Below, one piece after another: positions 8,317 to 15,562 of a stretch of 64,000 nucleotides of DNA. Position numbers and translations under genes: made by a program. The DNA comes from Marinibacterium anthonyi. Lineage in GTDB: Bacteria; Pseudomonadota; Alphaproteobacteria; Rhodobacterales; Rhodobacteraceae. The stretch is taken from assembly GCA_003217735.2 (NCBI GenBank), contig CP031585.1, forward strand, positions 3,459,501 to 3,523,500, read 5' to 3'. The notes beneath the pieces are model-generated. The model saw only the letters and a program-made list of their open reading frames with translations. It was not told the origin of the DNA and did not search any database. Position 1 is the stretch's first letter; the number at the start of each line of letters is the position of its first letter.

Positions 8317-10548
8317 ATGACCCAACCTTCCCCCCAATCCCCCCTTCCAGAGAAAAATGGCGCGAAGCGCCCGCAGTGGTGGGCCTACGCCCAGGACTGC
8401 ATCGCGCGCCTGCGCGCAACCGAAGCCGACATCGTTGATCTCGAACGGCGTGCCTCGGCCGGCGACATCGCCGCAGGCGACACTTTGATGGAGTACGAAG
8501 GCGGCGACAGCCCGAAACCGCCTTCGCGCCGCGCAGTTTCCGGGATTGAGTCCGCCGCCGAGGCCATGGCGCGCGTCAGCAGCGCACCTCATCTGCCGCA
8601 GGACGAGTGGCGCGCGATCGCGGCAGAAGGCGGCGATCCCTTCGCCACCGCTCAGGACGGCAGCACCCGCTCCGCCATCCCGCTTCCCCTCCGCGACGTG
8701 ATCCTTCTGGCGCGCCTCGCCGCAACCTTCCGGGATGCGGAGGGCTGGGAGGCGGTTCTGCAACCCGGAGCGATGACGATGGTTGTCGGCCTCGAACCCA
8801 CCCTCTCCCTCGGCAAGTTGCTGACGGCCGCCATGCTGCCGGAGGGCTGGTCGACCCAGAGCCGGGCGCCTCGCGCGTCGCCGCATATGGTGCTCCAGCT
8901 GCCTGACCGGCCAGTTTCGGAAAAGGAACTGGAGCGCCTGCTTCACCATCCGGCGCCAATCCTGCTGCCTATCGCAAAGCAGGAGCACCTGCCAGCTCTC
9001 GTCGGCGCCGGCGAGACAGGCGCGCGCGTTCTGGTCCTCGAAAAGGTGAATGCCGATATCCTGCTCTTCGCCCTGAGCGTCAGCCACAGCGCGACCGGAC
9101 GGATCGATGCGGACAGCGTGCGGGCAATCTTGCCCAACGACGAAAGCCTGGCCGGTTTGGAGGCGGGACATCTGGCTATGGCATGCCGCGCGCCGACAGC
9201 CAGAGAAGTAGCAGAACGGATCTCGTTGATGACCAGGAAGGCGCCTACCGGCGAAGTCGCGCGGGTGCGCTCCGGTCCAGCCATCATCGACGGCACCACG
9301 CCCGCGCACGACGCGGTCCGGAACATAGTGGAGGACCTTGCGGCGTGGCAGGTTGGCGATCTGGACTGGAGCGAGATGTCGCGCTCGCTCTTGATCCATG
9401 GCGCTCCGGGGACGGGCAAGACCTATCTTGCCCGGCAGATGGCCGAGGCCGCTGGTGTCGCCTTGGTCGAGGGCAGCTTTGCCGACTGGCAGTCCCAAGG
9501 ACATCTTGGACATATGCTTGCCGCGATGATCAAATGCTGCGACGCGGGGATCGCGAAAGCACCTTCTGTCTTGTTCATCGATGAAATCGACTCTGTCGGA
9601 TCGCGCTTCGGCGGCGATCAGCACGGGATGAGCTACCGAACGCAAGTGGTGAACGGCTTCCTCCAGCAGATCGACCGGCTGGCACGCACCCCGGGCGTGA
9701 TCCTAATCGGGGCCTGCAACCAGATCAGCCGACTGGACCCAGCCATCACGCGACCTGGCCGGTTTGACCAGATCCACCGGATGCCACTTCCGTCGCTTGC
9801 AGATATCAGGCTGATCTTGCACAAAAGGCTGGCGGACACGCTGCCGGAAAACGAGATCGACAGCATGGCCCGCGCCGCTGTCGGCAAGACCCCCGCCGAA
9901 CTCGACGCCGCATTGCGTGCCGCCACCGCCGACGCGCGGCGGCAACGGCTGCCCATGTCATCAGACCTGATGCGCCGACACCTCGGGATCGATCGGCCCA
10001 ACCCGGACCTGCTCCGCCGTATCGCCGTCCACGAAGCCGGTCACGCGCTTGCCGCCGAGCTGCTGGTTCCGGGATCTGTCGTGAAGCTCAGCCTCTCTGA
10101 CCGCGACGGTCGGACCGAACGCCGTTCGACCTTCGTCGAGCTGACAGTCGAGGAGATCGAAAGAGAGCTGCTGATCCTCATGAGCGGGAGGGCTGCCGAG
10201 AAGCTGGTGCTTGGCACGATCTCTGGCGGGGCGGGAGGAGATCCAGAAAGCGACCTCGCCCTAGCCACTGAGTTGGTTCTGCAAATGGACCGAGAGCTGG
10301 GCCTTGGCCGCAACGGCCATAGCTGGTTGGGGCCTGCCAACATGCACCGGCTGTCCGAGGAGGAGAGGCAGCGGGTCCGTGCGAAGCTGGGTAAGGCCAT
10401 GAACCACGCTGCCAAACTCCTCACGCCACACATCGACCAGCTAGATGAAGTGGCAGCCGCGCTCATCGACATCCGAGAGCTCCACGGCGCGGCAATGAGG
10501 CGGCTGATCGCCGGACCGGATCGAGAACCCACACTTAGTCGTAGCTAA
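8317..10548 (+). CDS. FtsH-like AAA+ ATPase / M41 zinc metalloprotease without membrane anchor
   Basis: Protein of 743 aa. The N-terminal ~300 residues are unassigned and contain no transmembrane helices, unlike housekeeping FtsH. An AAA+ module follows: Walker A GAPGTGKT near residue 362, Walker B LFIDEID near 418, sensor GACNQ, and arginine finger segment RPGRFD. A peptidase M41 domain is then marked by HEAGH near residue 572 and a downstream acidic SDLALAT segment that supplies the third zinc ligand in FtsH. All catalytic residues look intact, so an active ATP-driven protease is predicted. Last gene of the rightward module, 237 bp after the GIY-YIG gene, closed by a terminator. Housekeeping FtsH would carry two N-terminal membrane helices and keep core neighbours; neither holds here, so this is an accessory paralogue. 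Target unknown. Confidence 0.82.
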   Translation: MTQPSPQSPLPEKNGAKRPQWWAYAQDCIARLRATEADIVDLERRASAGDIAAGDTLMEYEGGDSPKPPSRRAVSGIESAAEAMARVSSAPHLPQDEWRAIAAEGGDPFATAQDGSTRSAIPLPLRDVILLARLAATFRDAEGWEAVLQPGAMTMVVGLEPTLSLGKLLTAAMLPEGWSTQSRAPRASPHMVLQLPDRPVSEKELERLLHHPAPILLPIAKQEHLPALVGAGETGARVLVLEKVNADILLFALSVSHSATGRIDADSVRAILPNDESLAGLEAGHLAMACRAPTAREVAERISLMTRKAPTGEVARVRSGPAIIDGTTPAHDAVRNIVEDLAAWQVGDLDWSEMSRSLLIHGAPGTGKTYLARQMAEAAGVALVEGSFADWQSQGHLGHMLAAMIKCCDAGIAKAPSVLFIDEIDSVGSRFGGDQHGMSYRTQVVNGFLQQIDRLARTPGVILIGACNQISRLDPAITRPGRFDQIHRMPLPSLADIRLILHKRLADTLPENEIDSMARAAVGKTPAELDAALRAATADARRQRLPMSSDLMRRHLGIDRPNPDLLRRIAVHEAGHALAAELLVPGSVVKLSLSDRDGRTERRSTFVELTVEEIERELLILMSGRAAEKLVLGTISGGAGGDPESDLALATELVLQMDRELGLGRNGHSWLGPANMHRLSEEERQRVRAKLGKAMNHAAKLLTPHIDQLDEVAAALIDIRELHGAAMRRLIAGPDREPTLSRS

Positions 10549-10597
10549 CCTCCAGGAACTGCTTGGACCGTGCGACCAAACTGGATACCCTTCCCCC

Positions 10598-10617
10598 TGT
10601 GCTACAACTGTAGCACA
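10598..10617. promoter_or_regulatory. 20-bp palindrome resembling BlaI/CopY-family operators
   Basis: TGTGCTACA-AC-TGTAGCACA is a perfect 9-bp inverted repeat around 2 bases. Its core TACA-NN-TGTA is the signature bound by BlaI/MecI/CopY-type winged-helix repressors. It lies 50 bp after the protease gene, with no repressor gene of that family in the window and no obvious promoter next to it. It may be a leftover of a lost blaI-type locus or a site acting in trans. Confidence 0.5.
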
Positions 10618-10725
10618 TCGACGTAACACAGACAGCGATCCGCGCAGCGCAAATGACAGCGTTTTCAATGGCTTAAAATGCGGTCGAATTTTGCTCCGCG
10701 CCCTACCGCCGGAGCCAAAGATTTC

Positions 10726-10759
10726 AAGGGCTTAGAGGTTTCCGCCTCTGAGCCCTTTT
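10726..10759 (+). terminator. Rho-independent terminator
   Basis: Stem AAGGGCTTAGAGG (10726-10738) pairs with CCTCTGAGCCCTT (10745-10757) with one wobble, 6-base loop TTTCCG, and a T-run that starts inside the stem (TTTT, 10756-10759). It is the first terminator after the FtsH-like gene and probably ends the module transcript. Confidence 0.75.
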
Positions 10760-10961
10760 GCTTTGCCAACCGCCCGGAACGCCGAGAGATCCGCGTTCGG
10801 AACGGGGCGGTCCCGCGGTTTCGACCGCCATTTGCCGGATCGACCGGAGACACCCGGGACGCAGACGGGAGAGGGTTTTTCGGGCCATGGCGCCACCAAA
10901 GACCGCCGGGCAGCGCCCCGCGCGGCTAAGGCGGGATGCGGGGATCCAAGGGGTGTTTTGC

Positions 10962-11005
10962 CCGTTTTGTACAAACTTCCCGGGACGGATCGACCGTTTT
11001 GTACA
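10962..11005. repeat. Pair of direct repeats CCGTTTTGTACA
   Basis: The 12-mer CCGTTTTGTACA occurs at 10962-10973 and 10994-11005, 32 bp apart (about three helical turns), each ending in the palindrome TGTACA. Spacing on one DNA face and position 170-210 bp before the SDR gene suggest paired regulator sites; TetR-type factors often bind TGTACA-containing sites. Inference only. Confidence 0.45.
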
Positions 11006-11042
11006 TCCACCCAACCGGCCGTTCCGACCAGACCGTCGGGGG

Positions 11043-11070
11043 CCGGGCACAGGGCGCCGGGCACAGGGCG
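11043..11070. repeat. 14-bp tandem duplication
   Basis: CCGGGCACAGGGCG is present twice head to tail (11043-11056 and 11057-11070). Probably a replication-slippage product; no function suggested. Confidence 0.6.
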
Positions 11071-11174
11071 GGACGACCCATGCGCCAATCGGTATGCGAT
11101 TGTGCACGAACGGCCATTGAACCGGAGCATCGCAAGATACATGTCATGAGCATGCAATTGGAAAGGGTCCTCTC

Positions 11175-11930
11175 ATGGAAATCTCGTTCACCGGAAAAAC
11201 CGCGATCGTCACCGGCGCGGCGTCGGGCATCGGTCTGGCCATCGCCAAGGCTCTGGCCGCGTCCGGGGCGACGGTCGTCGTCGCCGATCTGAAACTGGAG
11301 AACGCGGAACGGACGGCCGGGGACATCGCCGATAAGGGCGGCAAGGCCTTTGCCTTTGCCGGCAACGTGGCGGATCCGGCCAGCGTCGAGGCGATGGTCG
11401 CCTTTGCCGAAGAGAAGACCGGCGCGCTGCACATGCTGGTGAACAACGCGGGCATTGGCGGCCCCGCCGCGAAACTGGGGGATTACCCGGTCGATGGCTG
11501 GAAGGCCGTCATCGACGTCAACCTGAACGGGGTGTTTTATGGCATCCGCTACGCGGTGCCGGCCATGCGCCGGGCCGGCGGCGGGTCGATCGTGAACATG
11601 GCCTCGATCCTGGGATCGGTCGGCTTCGCCAATTCGGGGGCCTATGTCGCGGCCAAGCACGGCGTCGTCGGCATGACGAAATCCGCAGCGCTTGAGCATG
11701 CCGAGGACAACATCCGCATCAACTCTGTCGGACCCGGGTTCATCGAGACGCCGCTTGTGGACGCCAACATGGACAACGACACCAAGACCTACCTGGAAAC
11801 GCAGGCGGCGCAGAACCGCCTGGGCACGCCGGAGGAAGTGGCGAACCTGACGCTGTTCCTGCTGTCGGACAAGGCCAGCTTCATCACCGGGTCCTACCAC
11901 GTGGTGGACGGCGGCTATACCGCCCGCTGA
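11175..11930 (+). CDS. SDR-family NAD(P)-dependent oxidoreductase
   Basis: Classical short-chain dehydrogenase/reductase of 251 aa, the normal family length. Seen: cofactor motif TGAASGIG near residue 14, NNAG near residue 91, catalytic Ser in the NMASILGS strand near 143, YxxxK as YVAAK near 157, and the C-terminal VDGGYTA typical of FabG-like and glucose-dehydrogenase-like members. An Asp (VVVADLK) after the second strand favours NAD(H). Substrate cannot be read from the sequence. Monocistronic: non-coding DNA lies on both sides, with paired TGTACA-containing repeats upstream. Confidence 0.85.
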   Translation: MEISFTGKTAIVTGAASGIGLAIAKALAASGATVVVADLKLENAERTAGDIADKGGKAFAFAGNVADPASVEAMVAFAEEKTGALHMLVNNAGIGGPAAKLGDYPVDGWKAVIDVNLNGVFYGIRYAVPAMRRAGGGSIVNMASILGSVGFANSGAYVAAKHGVVGMTKSAALEHAEDNIRINSVGPGFIETPLVDANMDNDTKTYLETQAAQNRLGTPEEVANLTLFLLSDKASFITGSYHVVDGGYTAR

Positions 11931-12413
11931 CGCCTGATCCCGGCGCGCCCGGGGACGCGCGAGACGCGCGGCCACGGGGGCGCGATGGACGGTCCCCGGG
12001 GCCCGCGCCCTGACCCCCTGCCCCCCCCTGCACCCCTGCGCCGTCTGGCGCGGGGGATCCGACGGAGCCAGGCAGATGAGGATCCGGAAACCCGCACCGC
12101 ATCCCCTGCGGCGGCACATGCCCCTGCCATTTCCGCCAAGGAATTTTTTCGCCGCGCAATCCGAATTTCAGGTCACGACCAGGGAAGGCGATATTCCGCG
12201 CATCCCGGATGATGTATTGCCATGGAATTTCCGCAATTAATATTGCCGCGAAAATTAAATTTAGAAAAATCAACGCACCCCTTAAACCATTAACGTTACA
12301 CATAAAATTCTTTATATTTCGAAATTTCTCAAAAAATAGAATCGTTGAAACGGAAAATTCAGCGCCACAAAATGATGAATATCCAGTGTCATCAGTGATG
12401 GATTGTGGGCGAT
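11931..12413. other. Intergenic region with a strongly AT-rich block upstream of the Hint gene
   Basis: No gene is convincing here. The first 250 bp are GC-rich with G/C runs. From about 12200 to 12400 the composition switches sharply to AT-rich, with many A/T runs (for example AAATTAAATTTAG). Such a block directly before a secreted-protein gene could hold its promoter, or be a target of H-NS/MucR-like silencing, or be acquired DNA. No clear -35/-10 pair was identified. Confidence 0.55.
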
Positions 12414-13325
12414 ATGGCGGAATATGTATTCAACTCGTACTACGGTTATGCACGCGACGGCGGCAGCGAAAACGCGTCGCAGACCTCGGCCACGGACGAG
12501 GCGGGCGTGTTGACCGACGAGGACGGGAATTCCACCTTCGATCCGGGCGAGACATTATACGTCGACGGATCCCCGGTCGGGACCTTCTATGCCGGTTATT
12601 TCCCGGGCGATCCCCCGGACATAAACAACTTTTACATCGTGGTCGAAGTCGACGACGACAATTTCATCATCTACGGCTACCCCGGCACGGCGGATTCGGA
12701 TCTGCCGAACACGTTCCACGAAATCGATGACGTGGATCCCGAGGAAACCATCACCGAATGCTTTGCCGCCGGCACGCAGATCGCGACGCCGACAGGCGAG
12801 CAAAGCGTCGAGACGCTGGCCATCGGCGACATGATCACCACGGCCGACGGGCGCGACGTGCCGGTGATGTGGATCGGCCGGCAAACGGTGCACAAGCTTT
12901 TCACACCCGCCGAACGGTTTCAGCCGGTCCGGGTGACCAGGGGCGCGCTTGGGCGCGGGCTGCCGCACAGCGACCTGGTGCTGACCGCCGATCATGCGCT
13001 GATCCTGGACGGTCTGGCGATCAATGCCGGCGCGCTGATCAACGAAACGACCATCCGTCGCGACCCGCTGCACAGCCTGGCCGACCATGTGACCTATTAC
13101 CATGTGGAAACCCGGGAACATGACGCGATCCTGGCCAATGGCGCGGCGGCGGAGACCTATGTCGACTATGTCTCGCGCCGGTTCTTCGACAATTACAGCG
13201 AATACCTGTCGCTTTACGGCGAAGAACGGGTGATCGCCGAAATGGGGATGCCCCGGATTTCCGCCGCGCGCCTTGTCCCGCAATCGATCCGCGCGGGGCT
13301 TGATGGTCTTCGGCTGGCGGGCTGA
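12414..13325 (+). CDS. Hint-domain (hedgehog/intein-like) protein
   Basis: Protein of 303 aa from this ATG; an in-frame GTG at 12405 is the alternative start and neither has a strong ribosome binding site. The first ~110 residues are acidic, rich in Asp, Gly, Tyr and Ser (DEDGNSTFDPGETLYVDG), resembling RTX-associated beta structure. From Cys116 the pattern CFAAGTQIATPTGEQ followed by VETLAIGD is a Hint_2 domain, as common in Rhodobacterales, with the block-B-like L-T-A-D-H-A segment near residue 193. Hint domains can self-cleave at the N-terminal Cys; here the domain runs to the C-terminus, so release of the N-terminal part or its transfer to a nucleophile is possible. No signal peptide; type I secretion is plausible from related proteins. 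Confidence 0.8.
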   Translation: MAEYVFNSYYGYARDGGSENASQTSATDEAGVLTDEDGNSTFDPGETLYVDGSPVGTFYAGYFPGDPPDINNFYIVVEVDDDNFIIYGYPGTADSDLPNTFHEIDDVDPEETITECFAAGTQIATPTGEQSVETLAIGDMITTADGRDVPVMWIGRQTVHKLFTPAERFQPVRVTRGALGRGLPHSDLVLTADHALILDGLAINAGALINETTIRRDPLHSLADHVTYYHVETREHDAILANGAAAETYVDYVSRRFFDNYSEYLSLYGEERVIAEMGMPRISAARLVPQSIRAGLDGLRLAG

Positions 13326-13340
13326 CGGGGAACCGGCCTG

Positions 13341-13384
13341 ACAGGGGCTGACGACAGGGGCTGACGACAGGGGCTGACAGGGGC
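13341..13384. repeat. 13-bp tandem repeat after the Hint gene
   Basis: The unit ACAGGGGCTGACG occurs at 13341-13353 and 13354-13366, with a near-complete third copy from 13367. It follows the Hint gene stop by 15 bp and resembles the gene's own last codons, so slippage is the likely origin. Confidence 0.65.
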
Positions 13385-13576
13385 CGATCACTTTGGCCGG
13401 ACAGCCCGGAAACGGCGACGGATCTGACGGCGTGACGCCCGGACAGGGGCGGATGAAGGGTGAAATGGCGGTCCGGGGCACGTGTCTGCCCCGGACGATG
13501 TCGCGCAAGCGCCTGCCGCTCATGCCCGAGGGGGAGGACCCGGCGCAGACCCCGGCGGGCGACGAAAGGGAGAGAG

Positions 13577-15562
13577 ATGCAGCAGCGGGACCGCGCGCCT
13601 CTGCACCCATCGGTTCCGGAACGGATCAGGCAGGCCTGGGATCTGGTCGCGGAAGGCCGGATCGACGCGGCCGACGCGGTGTTCAACGACATATTGGCAG
13701 AACAGCCGGCGCATCAGGCGGCCTTCATGGGGCGTGTCCACCTGGCCCGCGCGCGGCAGGAACATGACACCGCGCTGGCGATGCTGGACGAGCGGCTGGA
13801 CCAGGCCCGCGCCACCGGCGCCGCGTTTCCCGCCCGCATGGCGTTGAACTACCTTGAGGTCTGCATCATCTGCGCCCGCCCCGACCGCGTACCCGAAGCG
13901 GTGGACCGGCTGGCGCTGGACGCGGCCGCGTTCAACGACCGCGAACTGGTGCGCCTGTCGGTCGCCGCCGAACGGCTGGGTCTGACAGATGTGGTCATTC
14001 GTGTCATCGATTTGATGTCGCACATGGAAAGCCTGTCGGTGCCGGCGGGTCTGCGGCTGATGCAGATGGCGGTTGCGACCGGACAGGCCGATGTGGCCCG
14101 GGGGGTGCAGGCGGCCCTGCTGAAGAAGGTCGACGCCGCGGATTACCAGGCGCTTTGGGTCGAATTCGAACGCCAGGCGCATGGCCCGCGCGCCGCCTTG
14201 CAGGCCGCGCGCGATGCGACCCGCCCGGTGCGGGACACGGCCGGGGCGGCGGTTTTGGCGCAGGCGCTGCTGGATGCGGCCGAACCCCGGCTGGCACGCC
14301 GCTACCTGCGGTTCTGCCGCAGGCGCTGGCCGGACAGCGACATGATCCGCAAGCTGTCGGTGACCGGGTGCATCGCGACCGGAGAGCCCGAGGCCGCGCG
14401 CGCCGAGATCGCGAGCTGGGGCGCGGATACGCCGCCGCCCCTGGTCGCGGAGGCGGGGATCGAGCTGGCGACGGCGGTGGGCGATCTGGTGGGGATCGAG
14501 ACGGCGCTGGACACGCTGCAGGGGCGGCGCGCCATTCCACAGCTTCGCCTGCAGGTCTGTTTCGCCAAGGGCGACCTGGAGGGCGCGGAAGACCTGGTGC
14601 CGGCGGTCAGCGCGACGATGGGACGGGGACGCCGGGTGGTGGCGCATTTCGGGACGACGCATGTGGGCGCCGTGCTGAACGAGCTGCGCCTGTGGCGCCG
14701 GTTCGAAACCGACCGCGAGAGCGGCGCGCGCGCCTATTTCTTCGCGGCCAAGGATATCCTGGACGATCAGCAGGCGCGGCTGGCGGCGCTGGATCGCTGG
14801 CCGCGGGGACCGATCCCGCGGCAGGTGTTCCAGTACTGGGACAAGCCCGAGGTGCCGCCGGCGATCGGCCAGATCATGCATAGCTGGCAGTGCTGCGCGG
14901 GCGTGCGATACCGGCGGCTGGACAAGCGGGCGGCGGTCGCCTTTCTGAAGACCCGGTTCGACGGCGATCACGTGCGGGCCTTTCGGCTGGCCAACCATGC
15001 CTCGGAAGAAGCCGATTTCCTGCGGATCTGCCTGCTGTTGGCCGAGGGCGGCATCTATGCGGATGCCGACGACCGGCTGACCGGGCCGATCGGCGCCTTG
15101 CTGGAACACGGGCGGGGGATGCTGGTGTTTCGCGAACGCTTCGGCGCGGTGGCCAACAACGTGATCTGCGCCCGGGCCGGGCATCCGGTGCTGAAGATCG
15201 CCCGCGACCTTGCGATGGCGTCGCTGCTGGCGCGGGAAAACGACGGGCCGTGGTCCAAGACCGGGCCAGGGCTGCTGACGCGGGCGGTGGCGGTTTACCT
15301 GACCGGGGTGTCGGACGCGGACCTGCGCGACGACTTCCTGATCCGGCCCGAGATCGAGATGCGGCGCACGGTCTATCCCCATGTAAAGCTGCCCTACAAG
15401 AGCACGCCGCAATACTGGGACACCCGGTTCGGCAGCATCGGCAAGGCCGTCACCGACGCCCTTGTGCGCGCCTTCGCTCCGGCCGAACCGGTGACAAGCC
15501 CGGCAAACGGCCCGGATCAGATCAACAGGAAATCCCCGGTGAAATCGGACGCGTCGATCTGA
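13577..15562 (+). CDS. TPR-like repeat protein fused to an OCH1-type glycosyltransferase
   Basis: Protein of 661 aa starting at ATG 13577, which has a good AAGGGAGAG site; the frame is open further upstream but reads as arginine-rich non-coding sequence. Residues about 1-400 look like alpha-helical repeats (alternating Ala/Leu-rich helices, TPR/SEL1-like). Residues about 415-640 form a sugar-binding-region glycosyltransferase of the OCH1/GT32 type: IPRQVFQYWD at its start, then SEEADFLRICLLLAEGGIYADADD with the DxD metal/nucleotide-sugar motif near residue 498. No membrane helices. Likely modifies a cell-surface glycan or a secreted protein; the Hint gene upstream and the RTX gene downstream make a surface role credible. 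Its 3' end overlaps the convergent RTX gene by 46 bp. Confidence 0.8.
   Translation: MQQRDRAPLHPSVPERIRQAWDLVAEGRIDAADAVFNDILAEQPAHQAAFMGRVHLARARQEHDTALAMLDERLDQARATGAAFPARMALNYLEVCIICARPDRVPEAVDRLALDAAAFNDRELVRLSVAAERLGLTDVVIRVIDLMSHMESLSVPAGLRLMQMAVATGQADVARGVQAALLKKVDAADYQALWVEFERQAHGPRAALQAARDATRPVRDTAGAAVLAQALLDAAEPRLARRYLRFCRRRWPDSDMIRKLSVTGCIATGEPEAARAEIASWGADTPPPLVAEAGIELATAVGDLVGIETALDTLQGRRAIPQLRLQVCFAKGDLEGAEDLVPAVSATMGRGRRVVAHFGTTHVGAVLNELRLWRRFETDRESGARAYFFAAKDILDDQQARLAALDRWPRGPIPRQVFQYWDKPEVPPAIGQIMHSWQCCAGVRYRRLDKRAAVAFLKTRFDGDHVRAFRLANHASEEADFLRICLLLAEGGIYADADDRLTGPIGALLEHGRGMLVFRERFGAVANNVICARAGHPVLKIARDLAMASLLARENDGPWSKTGPGLLTRAVAVYLTGVSDADLRDDFLIRPEIEMRRTVYPHVKLPYKSTPQYWDTRFGSIGKAVTDALVRAFAPAEPVTSPANGPDQINRKSPVKSDASI

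Larger units (their letters stand above)
10549..11174. other. Non-coding stretch between the accessory block and the SDR gene
   Basis: About 630 bp with no convincing gene on either strand. It holds a 20-bp palindrome, a terminator, a pair of 12-bp direct repeats and a 14-bp tandem duplication, listed separately. I found no tRNA, integrase or clear attachment site, although this is the likely right border of the accessory region. The last 50 bases before 11175 contain AAAGG, usable as the SDR ribosome binding site. Confidence 0.6.

Noticed and set aside
6691-9645. 984-aa minus-strand open frame across the module
   Set aside because: It runs through three well-supported plus-strand genes and shows no motif; a GC-rich antisense shadow.
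10681-10760. Possible tRNA or tmRNA fragment as an attachment site
   Set aside because: No T-arm or acceptor pairing could be built; the only strong structure is the terminator stem at 10726-10757.
12405-12413. GTG start for the Hint-domain gene
   Set aside because: The ATG at 12414 gives the same protein minus three residues and neither has a clear ribosome binding site; ATG preferred.
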